A stretch of DNA of 64,000 nucleotides from Watersipora subatra (lineage: Eukaryota > Bryozoa > Gymnolaemata > Cheilostomatida > Watersiporidae), in contig NC_088708.1 in the NCBI RefSeq assembly GCF_963576615.1, forward strand, positions 56,283,196-56,347,195, read 5' to 3'. The translations under genes and the position numbers were made by a program. This document shows, piece by piece, positions 12,601-25,500 of the stretch. Under the pieces are notes generated by a model. The model did no database searches. It was not told the origin of the DNA and saw only the letters and a list, made by a program, of their open reading frames with translations. The stretch's first letter is position 1. Each line of letters begins with the position of its first letter.

Positions 12601-15037
12601 AATCCTTGCTCAATGCATTGGCCAATGACTGAACCTTTGTCTCAGCTGAACCTCTCATTGGTTTATTCTCATTTTGCTGCCCCTCTCGATTAATCATTTT
12701 GTCACTTATAGTTGGTTTTGGTTTCACCGGTGGGGGAAGAGTCGGAGCACTCTTTACAGAAGAATCAGCTGAACTTATTATAATATTCACGTCTTCCGAT
12801 GCCGGTTTATACTGAACTACCGCTGCCGACGTGTCAAGGTTGTTATGAGATTTGCTCCCCGGGTTAAGACGGGGAGTCGCTATGGGTGGCTTCTTCAAGT
12901 TAAAATTATTTGCTTTAACCGGAAGCGTCGATTGACACTCAGCAAGATTGGAATAAATATTACTATCGTCAGATATGCATGACTGCGGATTCTGATAAAT
13001 TGGCGAGTCACGATCCGTGCCATTTGAAGAGTCAGACTGAACCTCTCCATTAGGAGGTTGCACTTTCTCTGTCGAAGTCTCTTCCTTAGGGGAATGAGCC
13101 TGTGAATTAGCCAATACAGACTCCAATTCTTGCATGTCATTAATAGTTTTGAGTTCAAGGTTATCAAATGGATCCTCAGCCAAGTTTTCAAAGTCCTTAA
13201 TATTGACATTAGCTATGACTGTGGAGGTTTCTGCAGAAGCTGCAACAGTGACAGGCGAAGCGCGCTCAGGAAGTAATATTGCATCTGTCACAATGGGAAC
13301 TACAGCAAGGTTTTTATTTGTGTCTTTGGTATCTTCAGTAGAGGTGACATCTGAAAGTGCTACCTTCTTTAGATTGGGTTTGCTTACTACCTTAGACAGT
13401 TCTTCAGCCTTATTTTCTGCATTCTTTTGTTTTTTAAGTGCTTCTTGCAGTTCTAAATCTCTTTCTAGCTGCTTCTTCTTGGCTTCTTCTTTAATTCTCT
13501 TTTGCTCTGCTATTTCCAGTTTCTCTCTCTCCACGGCTTCTAGCCACTTCATGAATTCAGTTTCCACTTTGTATTCATACTAAAATTGGGAGATCATAAA
13601 ATTGTCACACTTGCAAAACATGATTTGTGCGTTAGAAACTAAATAAGACACCCTAGATGCAGTTGATTGGCTAACACAGACATCCTAGAAGCAGTTGATT
13701 GGCTAACACAGACACCTGAGAGGCAGTTGATTGGCTAACACAAGCATATACTCGACAGATGTATTAAACTATTAGGCTAAATGCATGAAGCTGAAAATAT
13801 AACACATACATGAAGATTAAGAACCTTTGACTGCCTGTGGTGAACTCGAATGTCTCTAGGTAGCAGATCCTAAAACAAAGAACAAGACGATGTATCAAAG
13901 TCACCTTCGCGACTCTACATTTAAAGTATTTGGCAAAATCGAAAACGGTTAGAGATATGTTGTCAACAGTAAAAGATATTAATGAAAATGAGCTCTGTTT
14001 ACTCTATGACATTTTGAACCAAAAACAATTTACATGTACTGAGAGTATGTGTGTGTGCGTGCGCGTGTTGCCTCGAAGATCAAGTATGGTGTCTCCTTGG
14101 CTTACTGCGAGCGGGGCTGGACGTGTTTTTAAGGGCATTGTTGCACAAACAATGGCTCTATGATCTTGACTGGATATTTTTGGGCCCAGTGGTAAAAAAC
14201 CTCAATGATTGGAGACAAGCCCAGTTGTCGAGAGCAACTCATGGTTTAATTTTTGTCACTGCCTGTGGTTTTTTGGGAGTTGAACCTCAACCTGTTTGCA
14301 TGTCAGGCATCCTAGACCATTAGACCATTTTTGCTCTTGGCAACACAACTATAATCTAAATCGTAAACCTTACTATTATGAGCTGCTATTTCTTTGTAAA
14401 AACACCTCCCGTACTTCAGAAAAATTCAATCATTAAAATAATAATTGAAAGCTGGGTGCCTGTGTAAATTGAGATCCATCTGCCATAAAATCACATTTTA
14501 TGGAAGATTTAATAGCTTTGTCAGCATATTAAAAGAAACCTATTTGGCTGTATGAGAGCTTCCAAATGATAAATAAATTAACAAAAATTAGTGGCAATCA
14601 TTTCATGAATTTCATCGCATTCCGTCATAAATTTGTATTTGGCAGCATCTGTTAAAAATCACCATGTCCCAAGTGTAAAACGACTGCTAACAGCACTTAT
14701 CATGGTGTACTAAATAAAATTATACACTGGTAATACATAATGTAACATCTCAATCGTAGTCTCAGAAGATATTAGGAAACAAACCTTGACTTTTTGCTGC
14801 GGGCGAAAATTCTCTGGTATCTTCATAGGCACGCCATCTAGCACCAAGTGAGAGGCTAAAAATAAAAGCATTGTAAAGTTAACTAAAAATGAATATCACC
14901 AAATATGAAGCAGCAAAAAGAAAAATATGTCAACCTGTCTTGTCTGAGCAGAAGAAATAAGTATGAGAATGATGACAAAAGCAGACATTGCACATACCAT
15001 TTGTCATTGATATCCACGGGTCTGAAATACCAGCCAT
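9660..15037 (-). CDS. UBAP1: UBAP1-like ESCRT-I subunit, complete, 7 exons, 612 aa
   Basis: UBAP1 is an ESCRT-I component that sorts ubiquitinated cargo at endosomes. Minus-strand exons in order: 15037-14998 (ATG; MAGISDPW...), 14855-14785, 13869-13810, 13579-12236, 11311-11216, 10370-10269 and 9785-9660 (TAG). They total 1839 bp and all phases close. Exon 2 encodes LVLDGVPMKIPENFRP, the UMA motif that joins ESCRT-I. A charged helix follows (MKWLEAVEREK). The large exon carries the conserved DPFDNLELKTI box and proline/serine-rich disordered sequence with PxxP runs. The last three exons give three UBA-like helical segments (ESLLAMGFEKPQIVAAI; AVQQLVTHDVKWQSAQQAI; LSEFGFGEDQVKEALISN), the SOUBA ubiquitin-binding solenoid. 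Human UBAP1 is about 500 aa, so this one is longer in the linker. The start is supported by the short first exon splicing in phase. Confidence 0.93.
13650..13745. repeat. 32-bp minisatellite, 3 copies
   Basis: GCAGTTGATTGGCTAACACA recurs at 13659, 13691 and 13723 in the UBAP1 intron between exons 3 and 4. Confidence 0.85.
14045..14327 (-). mobile_element. tRNA-headed SINE candidate
   Basis: On the minus strand a tRNA-Glu-like head has an A box (TGGTCTAATGG at about 14327) and a B box (GGTTCAACTCC at 14276-14286). A body of higher GC than its surroundings follows, then a GT/CA-rich microsatellite tail (14045-14070). This is the expected layout of a SINE: tRNA promoter, unrelated body, simple-repeat tail. 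No target duplication was confirmed. It lies in a UBAP1 intron. Confidence 0.55.
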
Positions 15038-16531
15038 CCTCAAACGGTCAAATTAAATTATTTCTTTCATTTTCTGTGTCGATTTGTTCACCGTGGTATC
15101 ATTTCCTCTAGAAACGTTAGTACAGTTATTAGGTAGTACTCTTTACAGTCATTACTATTCGTACGACCTGGAATAATGAACAAAAACAGGTTGATTCTGA
15201 TAAAATTATTTTGTATATGCAGTAAAACTTTCAGACTGTTACGTGAACGTACTGTTATATGTTTACACTAATAACCGTGACTCACGATCAGGTGAAACAA
15301 TCAAACGACAAAAAACCACGTTTAATTTTTGATTACATTAAGCATACATAAGTTTGAAAGCAATATTTGTATTATTGTTACATTCATAGTATAACATTGT
15401 ATTTATGTGCTAACCTTTATACACACTGCTATCTCGATACCCTAATTAAATCAACTTTTTTCCGAGTGAAGAACTGTTCAACGATTGTGTATTTTCCAGT
15501 TCAGATAACCGGATATAGCAAACATTCTCAACTTCATTACTAAAGGCCCTGATCAATACAAATTGAAAGAAGTTGTCTACTCATTCTTAGGGTAAACAAC
15601 TTCTTTGCACGTGCGGTGGTATCCTACAATGGTCGGTACCAAAATGCTCTGCAGACCCTACGTATATGCCTCATTCAAAATTTCTCCTCGATTAGGTTTT
15701 TTTCGACACGCTCTTTTTACGAAGTTATGGTTATCTGACTGAATTAGCAGTAATGAATTCTCGATAAGCTTCAAACAACAACATTTCAAATTTGTGTCCT
15801 AGAAATTATGACTCACAAGCTGCTAGCGGGAATGATAGAATTCCACTGCAGCTTTCATTTATCTGGCAAATGTAATGAATAGTGTCAAACCAGTCTTTTC
15901 TGATTAGCCAAAAACCTCATCATAGTTTTGTAGCTCTTAGTTACACAAACTCTGTAAACACACTTGAGTATTCTTTAGCCAATGTAGCCCTCTACACAAC
16001 TTGTGAAATGTTACTACCTGAGCTGATGTATAATATCTATCAGTGAAAAGTAAAATAACATTGAAAGTCCCTAAAGTGGTATCATATACATAGCGAAGCT
16101 CGGGAACATCATCTGCAAGCAATTGATGCATAAGCAAGACTTGCTGTTTATGAAATGACAAACTTCGATGTACAATAAGAATGGAAGGTTTATGCCAACT
16201 TTATAAAAATATGTACATAGTAAAAGAAAGCAACTATTTTGTACACAGAAACAAGATACTACAATATGCAAAATACAAATACATAACGTCTAAAGTTAGC
16301 TGCTAAATCGAATGCGCATATAATATGTACAAATAATGAAATTTATAAATGTAGGATGCATACCGTATCGTTGATTGTAAAAACATTAATGCAATTTATT
16401 CATGGGTACAAGAAGTCTAATTGGTTCTAAAATCCACCACACTTATAACGCTATTGTATTGTTTATAATTAATTTATATATAATGAGATGAAATTGAGCT
16501 TTTAGTAGCACTATATGCAGATTTCTGAGTA
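15038..16531. other. Intergenic spacer between UBAP1 and the phosphatase gene
   Basis: Holds the UBAP1 5' flank and the phosphatase 3' UTR. A candidate poly(A) signal for the phosphatase (AATAAA on the minus strand) is at 16396-16401. No further gene or repeat was recognised. Confidence 0.5.
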
Positions 16532-19500
16532 CTATGTGGTGTCCAATCGTATGAGACGGAGTTTATTGCTGTCAGCCAACACGCATGCTGCATCATTGCT
16601 GCCACCACAATAGCCTGAGGATGAGAAAACTGTGAGCAATTTACCTCTCTGCTGCACCTGCAACAATCCTCATTGAGTAAAAACAAAAGCATTGACAAAC
16701 CACCAACAACCGCTAACCACTACTACAGTCATAACCACCAACAACCGCTAACCACTACTACAGTCATAACCACCAACAACCGCTAACCACTACTACAGTC
16801 ATAACCACCAACAACCGCTAACCACTACTACAGTCATACCATACGATTTAACGATTTAAACGACATGTACTTGTTTATATGATGAAAATGGATACAGACC
16901 TTTATGAGCCATAAAAAGCTATCTAGAATAAGATATCTGCTATGGATCATTCCTTACTTGTCTTGCGCAATGATATAGAAAGCAGTTTCCCCGATAGAAG
17001 GTCATAAATGATTCACTATGCCTTTAAATGTATGCATATATGCCTTATTATATTTGTGGTAGACAATCAAATAAATATGAAGTAAAGTACTCACTACCTC
17101 ATATGAACATATAATTTTTGTATAACCTTTAATATATTTTGTACAATTTTATATATGTACGTCCTGTATAATTTTTAGCTCTTTACTAAAAGACCGTGCA
17201 GCAGTACTTTCAACTTGCCACAACTTGACAAACACCTATGACTGCTTCATACACATAAAAGAAAATATTTCTATGACTCTGTTGCTATATGACATTGAAC
17301 AAGCTCTATTATCAGTGCGGGAGCCGCTGGTAACAGTCCCTCAAATGATGTATACCGGTACATTGTCACTGGTGCTTTAACCAACCAGCCAGAATGCAGG
17401 AACTTAAATAAAACATAAACCTAGCTTTGAATATTCACTTGAATACAAGAAATGAACGCTTAGCAACATTGCTGTTACAAGTGTGAGCTCAAATATAAAA
17501 AGGAAACATCTCCAACATAAATAATAAGACAGCCCTGTATATAATTGATATATTTTTAATATATCAATTATATATCATATATTTTAACATATACCATATA
17601 CATGATATTCTTTTTACCAGTGCTGAGGTAACTGAAGTAAAAACTGCTTTTATTTGTGTCAGTTATCTCAGTATATTGCCCCATAGCCCAACATACACCA
17701 AACAGCTGATCCATGATATGTGATCAGATATGTTATCAGTTATCTCAGTATATTGCCCCATAGCCCAACATACACCAAACAGCTAATCCATGCTATGTGA
17801 TCAGAGTGTGTGCAGTCTATTATCTAGCGAATGCAAACATGTCAAATTATGAGGTAAAAATACATACTTGAAAACCACTTTGTTGTACTTCATGGGCGCG
17901 TATGACATGTGAGAGTCCATTCCTTGTTAAAAATCCCATCAATGCTTCGACATTCCAGAAGTAAGCCGTACCTAAATGGTACAATATTTATCAGTCCGTT
18001 GACATGAATAAAACATGTCATGAGTGAGTCAGTATACATGAGTGACATGACAGAGAGAATAGTGGGATTATCACGAGGTTTAAAATACTATAGAATGATC
18101 ATGAGACAGAGTATAGTGGGATTATCATAAGACTTAAAATGCCATAGAATGATAATGAGACAGAGTATAGCGGGATTATCACGAGGTTTAAAATGCCATA
18201 GAATGATTCAAACTAACCATAGAAGATAGTAGGATTAGAAGCATTTGGCCTCTCATTTAAAAGAAAATATAATTTAGGAAATAAGGAGCTACATTCACGC
18301 ATACTCAATATATGATATGATTTATACTAGAGCAGTTACAGACCGACAGATATGGTGAAGACAACTCTCGGCTTATTAAGCTAATATCCTAGAACTTGTT
18401 TTACTAAAGGGTTGCTAGATTAAATAAGCTATGGGCGGATGCCAACTTGGGCCAACTTGAAAAACAATATACTATCTAAAAACCTAAGCTAGACCCTAAA
18501 TGAAGTACCAAACATTCTTCAATGTTATTCACCTCTGCGTGAGTTGAAAACAAAGCCCTTGTTAGCTTTCATATCCCGTTCCTCTTCTTCATTGAACTGA
18601 TATGAGTTGTTTACTGGGTCACTCCACATAATCTCCCAGGCAAGGGGACTTTCAAACTCTGGATCAGCCAAGGGCACAGGTATGTCATCTATTGCTGTCA
18701 GGGTGCCGTCAGAGTGTGACATAGACGGGATTCCACCGTGCACACAGAATATCTACAACATAAGATCAGTAGCCATTTTTGTGCCATGCACACGTGAAAC
18801 CTACAGTAAAATATTGATTTTATCTAAATTTACAAATTTGCCCAGAGCAAGTGGATTTCTTTTTAAATATACCATTCCATAATTTTTCATAAAAAACCTA
18901 TTAGAACTACCACGCGTTTAAGGCTGCATACTCTTTTAGGTTGGTAAGACAATTCCTTGTTAAATAACAAAGTGCATTGAATATCTTCAAGACTTTATTG
19001 CTGTGACATGTACTTACACATATATGCATATGAAAACAAATTTATTGTAACAAATGGAAGTGTTTCATTGTTTTGAATTAAGAAGTCCGCCTTGTAAATA
19101 GCATATAATATATTCTTAGCATACATGTACGTGGACACAGTTACCAATACGTGAAACCACTGCCAGGCAAGCACCAGGTAATTAAATGTAGTTAAATTCA
19201 TTATTAAATACAGCAATAACAATAATTAAATACAGCAATAACAATTATTTAATACAGCAATAACAATAATTAAATACAGCAATAACGATTATTAAATACA
19301 GCGATAACGATTATTAAATACAACAATAACGATTATTAAATACAGCAATAACAATAATTAAATACAGCAATAACAATTATTAAATACAGCAATAACGATT
19401 ATTAAATACAGCGATAACGATTATTACATACAACAATAACGATTATTAAATACAGCAATAACAATTATTAAATACAGCAATAACGATTATTAACTACAGC

Positions 19501-22500
19501 AATAACAATTAACAAAAGTAGCTGATGTAAGGTGTAACTTAGAAAATTTTGCAAAGGTAGATTTTGCTCAACTCTATTGCTAGCGTAAAATGGTCGTGAT
19601 TTACCTTACTGTCGATAACGGCAGCAACCGGCATGACATCAAAACACTCATTGATGGTGTCCCAAACTCGCAGCCCCACCTGTTCCCCAAACTTTTCACA
19701 ACATTCTCGTTTAAAGTTAAAATTCTCTTGTACAGATCTAAGCTCATGATTTCCTCGGAGGAGAAAGAACTTGCTGGGCGCGAGAACCTTCTGGGAGAGA
19801 AGGTATGCCACGACCTAAACAATCAGAGATAATACATTATACACTTACAATTAACCCTTACAATTTATAAACATCTAAAAAAATATGTCAAGTATCTATT
19901 ATAATATCAACTTCGGCAAACCTGATTAATACATGGAAGTTCTTGCATTGCTTTAGACTACATGCAATTCATTCAGAGACGAGACCTTATTGCAGCAATG
20001 ATTTGGCTAAAGTAATTCGGCTGGAAAGCGCCGCAGATAAATTACTTTCTACATAAAACCTCTCCAAGTAGAACCTTTTTATTTGTTTTATATTTTAAGC
20101 CAATAGAAGATCAGCAAAGAACAACAAAAACAATCTCAAGCAATCTAGAATACTGAGTAATTATTTTATCTACTAGAAAAAATTTTTTATTTAAACAAAT
20201 AGAAAATTTTGATGAGAAAAAACTATTTTCATTGTAGTAAAATCATGAAAGAGGACAAACCTCAACTCCATAACTGCCTCGATCTACGTAGTCACCGAGA
20301 AATAGGAAAGAGGAGGGAGTGACGAGAGGCCCCATCCTCCACAGCACCTTCTCAAAGCACACCAAATCATGGTAGTTGCCGTGAATGTCTCCTGAAACAA
20401 TTTCCAAACATAAAGCTCTGCGCTAAATTTAAATGTTACGAAGAGTCACAAGGTATATGAGCTGCTATAAACATAGCTTCTTATGACATTCCACAGATGG
20501 TGAATGTGTGTAGATGTTTTATAAATGCACATAATGGATGGCGAACCTTAGGCTAAAAACGCAAAGGAGCAAAAGCATAATTGGTTGTGTTTAATATCTC
20601 GAGGGCTGAGAAGTCAATCGAAAGCAAAGGCGAGTTAGTAGAGAAACTGTACTTGAAAGTATAAAGTTGTTAATAAGTCCATCGAGTAGATATAAATGTA
20701 AGACAATAAAAGCACAAATTTGAAATCCAGTAGATGGTGACTAGAACTGTCAATCAGTTCAGCTGCAAGGTGAAAGGTACAAGCTTGCTTCTGAAGAAGC
20801 TACGCAGGCCCATACTTCTGACGTGTACGCGCTGCAAGTACAAGTCTACGCCATTTATTGATTTTGCTGGTGACAAGGGCATTTTTGGAAGATTATAAGA
20901 AATGATAATTTTCATCGCGATAATTTCTATCAGTGTCCAATAAAAATAAAAGCAGCACATTAAAACAACTCTGAGCAGGTAATGGCATTGGCTAATATAC
21001 AAACTCTGTGGAAAAATGAAGGTTCTTCATAAAGCATCAAAAGGAGAAATTGGACACGCCTATTCAGCCGAGGTAGCCACTAAAACATTGGCCAGTAATA
21101 AAACTCGATGCTCTAAAACGGCGACTCGTCTAGTTAACCTATATGGCCAGAAGCTAAATAGATAACTAGACACTTCCCCTGACGATGTAAGAGTGAGTAC
21201 AGATTAAGGGTTCACATTGCAGAAGTAATGTATGAGTGAGTGGTTGTAATGGCTCACTTATGAAACCTGGTGCGTATACAGGAAATGACAGTGTACCCTG
21301 ACAATACTAAAGTGAATGGGCATAATGGGCCAATATGATACCTAATATATAGACAGGAGATCGGAGTCTGAGCAGTCTGGACTCTGTTCTTAGCAAGTCT
21401 TTGACCTGTTCGCACATAGCGAGCAGGCACTTGGCAAAAGCTGTCATGTCCACCTCTCCCCAATCAAAGGCTTTCTACAATGTTACCATCACACAATCAC
21501 TGTACAACGGGCACAGAGGATATTTTTTGACCATCCACCGGCATGAAAAAAATATTTGGGACTCTAGAAAACACAAAGCTGAACATGTAAATACCAAGGG
21601 TGAGGCATGGCAAACAATATTTGATAACCCAACAACGTAATAAGCTAACAGCAAGAAAAAGTAATATATTTTATGAAACAAAAACTTTTCGAAATGTGCT
21701 TTGCCATATGCTTTTGCTAACACCGAACTAGCGCAGAATGTAATTGGCTGCAAATTACCTTTTCCTGCAAGCTATCTGCTCCAGGTTTCTTCTTTATGGC
21801 CATTTCAAAGTATTTCAAGCCGGAGAGCATTTCGTTGGCATGCGACCCCTACAAGCCGTAAGCCCGGAAAGTAGCTAGAGAACTCAGGATAATTATAAAC
21901 ACAAGCAGAGAAGCATAAAAATTCAATGAATAAAGATATGATTTTATTATGGGAAGACAACAGAAAGCAAAGTTAAGTAATGAAAATATGAGGCAACTCG
22001 ACAGGTGTTCATATCACTACATATACAGCAAATGCCCCAAAAACATCCAAACCCCAAACCTCCTATAATGTACACTCCGCTGACCATAGAGAATGTATGT
22101 AAAGTTTCGTTTCATATGTAAGAAAGTCGACAAAACGTAGGGCGCCAAGTCGGTGCAAGTTCTCAAATTCAATTTGAACGAGAGTCTCATAGTTAACCTA
22201 AAAATTTTCATTGCAATCAATACTTGATGCTAACCTCTAACACAGGCTTTGGAAAGAAATTGAAAAAAGGACGGCCGGACAGACGGACAATGCTCTGACA
22301 ACAGTAAATATATTTTTTGTTTCACTTTATTTTCGACATACACAATATTGCTTTAGCTGTTTTTCCCACCAGAGACCACCAGCTGTTTAGAAAAAAGAGA
22401 ACAAAGGATTTAAATTTAAATTGAAGGTCTGCGCTCTCTTTAACTTAACATAAAATTACCATAATCATAATCATTAACCCTAAACCAAGTGAAAGTGATG

Positions 22501-25500
22501 AGAAAAAATTTGCCGATACAAACCAATAATACTACAGTTATTACATTGCATAGTTATTAAATTAAATACCACAGTTACTAAATTAAAAGGATAGGTTTAG
22601 TTTTTTCCTATATGAAAAGCCAAAGGAGGGAGTTTGAGACAATCTTTGAACGGATTAGGCGATTTATGTGTATATTACTGTTTGCATAACACAAAATCTC
22701 TGTAACGAAAGCGTTCTTGGAATGGATTATTTATGTTGTAAGAACATTTACTGTACATTACCTAATCAACATACACTGTATGAATCTCTGTAACGAAAGC
22801 GTTCTTGGAATGGATTATTTATGTTGTAAGAACGTTTACTGTACATTACCTAATCAACATACACTGTATGAATCTCTGTAACGAAAGCGTTCTTGGAATG
22901 GATTATTTATGTTGTAAGAACGTTTACTGTACATTACCTAATCAACATACACTGTATGAATCTCTGTAACGAAAGCGTTCTTGGAATGGATTATTTATGT
23001 TGTAAGAACGTTTACTGTACATTACCTAATCAACATACACTGTATGATATACACTACCTAATCAATATATACTGTGTGGCATACACAGTACACTACCTAT
23101 TAAATATCTTAACCCTTACTGTAAAGGTTGCCACGAGTTGCCTTCATCACATGTCACGACTAAATGACATTAACATGATCGAAGAGCTAAAGCAGGTATA
23201 GGCAAGTGTGATCAGTCAATGTTACAAGAGTTGCCCTACCTTGTTGAATGAGTCTATGGATGCAAAACGACTGAATCTAAGCTTTTCCTCCTCCAGATCT
23301 TGCCCGGTCATAGAGCTAAAAGCGTCGGTATCTTTGAGATCCCAGAGCGCTTTGACATCCATGAGCGCCCCTGAGCGACGCACTTTCACAGTGTGAGTCG
23401 CTAATTCATACGGCCTCTCACTGAGATAACCCTGGTCACTGTTGGCTGTTTGTAGTAGATCTGAAAACAATGCGAGTTCACACAAAATGATGTACAGTGA
23501 AACTCGGATAACTCAAACTTCAAGGGACCGAGCAAAAGTGTTCGAATTATCAGAGCGTTCAAGTTATCAGAGCACTGTCACAAGTCCATGTATTTACTTA
23601 CTTATTAGTAGATACATGTACATATACAAACTATAATATAAATCAAAAGCACAAATGGCTTGTTTCAAATTAAATGCTTCTAATGTAATGTTTAAAACGT
23701 TTTTATCAAAAAGTATAGAGATTTTTCTATCACTTGAGATTGGTTTGTTGTTTGAGGTGATGTTATTGCCAGGACGTTTTTTAGATTGACATTGGCAAAA
23801 CTTGATCGTTGCTGAAATGCTCAAAAGAAAAGACATCATTTTCTTTTGAGCGTTTTACCCACGATCAATTTTGCCGATTTTTCTTGAAGTTTATGCAAAG
23901 ATTACCTTACTTTACCTGGGATTCGTTAAGAGCAACACTCCGAGGCAGTTCAATTAAAAGTTTTACGAGTTTTTACGGTACATTGTATATATCACTCACG
24001 CTTTTTGAATGGATACTTATTGAATGTACACACGTATTCTGTGTTTAGGTCAAACGATGAATAGTTTTTTTTAGCTAAGACAACATAGACGTTTAATTAC
24101 AACAATTTTTAAGACGTTTTAAACATTCAACATTCCGACGTTGATTCAACACGGAATCAACGTCGGAATGATTTTCGCCATGCAAATACAAAACAAAAAC
24201 AACATGCTGTTTTTGTTTTAAATGTGCGTGGCGAAAATCCTTGCGCGCGTGACCCGGCTAGCCCGTGATATTCATCGTATAGCAGTATAAATCAAATTTC
24301 ACCAAATCTTTAGAAAAGTCGTTGACAAAAATATTTTGCCGATGGAGGTAATAACGACGCTTATGAATTAAGAAAAGTTGAGGTTTATCTCTATGGCTTG
24401 GAATAAAGTGATTTTCTAAAGCGATTGCAACCGTTTCGGTAGCCGTTGGGCAAAAAACAGTTCGAATTAACAGTGTTGAGTTCGAGTTATATAGAGCCAT
24501 TTATCATTGCGTGGGAACGGACCAAGCAAATCCATTCGAGTTAACCATGTGTTCGCTATATCCGAGGGCGAGTTATCCATGTTTCACTGTATTTTTATAT
24601 TTTTAGTGCAGTAGAAATTCAATAATCTGTATGTGTTGTTTTGGAGATCGATGTTTTGCACATGCTTTATACAAGCCAACTCTAAACTAGAGTACAGTAG
24701 ATGACCCTATAATATAAACCTTTTTTTAAGTAAATTCCAATGAATGTAAAGCATTTATGTGAAGTTTTTGCTTCATATTACATAAGAAATTCTATATAAC
24801 ATGAAGCATCGAATTGGTGCAAGTTCTCAAATTCATTTTGAATAGCGAGAGTCCCATAGCTAGCCTTAAAAGTATCATTTCCTCTGTTGATGCACACGAG
24901 AGAAAAAACGACCTATAATAAGGGTATCCATTACATTTTTTACTTTATTTTAGGCGTGTACAATATTCTTTTTTTTTTGCAGCATAGACCTTGCTGTGGA
25001 GAGTAAAAAGTACAACAAAACTGATTTAAATTGACATTGAAGGTGTGCACTGTTCTTAACTGCATGTAGAATTACTGTAATCATCGTACTAAACCAAGTG
25101 TGAGTGATAAAAAAAGAGAAAACTTGTCAATGCAAACCAGTAACACCACAGTCATTGTTAAAAAGTTATTTCCATTTTGAAGTTCTAAAGGGGTGAGTTT
25201 GGGAAGATCTTAGAACAAATTACACTATATACATGTATTTTAGGCTTTGCATAACGTAGCCTCTGTAACAAAAATTTTCCTGAAACAGATTATTTATCTT
25301 GTGGGGCCATTTACTGTATTACTATATTTTTTTGACTTTAGAACCATTGGAGTGACAATATAATCATAAGCATATTGATAGACTGTAGCACACAATAGAC
25401 CTGAATTTTTTGCAATGCTTAGTGAAATGAATCCAATGCTTTCCAAATGAATTTAGACATGATTACACATTATAATGATTAAACTCGGGGTACTTGGGTA

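Larger units (their letters stand above)
23493..24591. mobile_element. TA-flanked TIR transposon/MITE (TACAGTGAAAC family)
   Basis: The left end is TACAGTGAAACTCGGATAAC and the inverted right end is TACAGTGAAACATGGATAAC; similarity continues inward (GTTCGAATT / AACTCGAAT, GGGACCGAGC / GGTCCGTTCC). TA lies at both ends, suggesting a Tc1/mariner or pogo-type element. At 1.1 kb with no transposase it is non-autonomous. It hosts a copy of the foldback repeat (about 23660-23890) and two adjoining hairpins (24131-24170 and 24170-24239). Confidence 0.8.

Noticed and set aside
13134-13583. 149-codon open frame on the plus strand
   Set aside because: Antisense shadow of the large UBAP1 exon; serine-rich low-complexity with no family resemblance.
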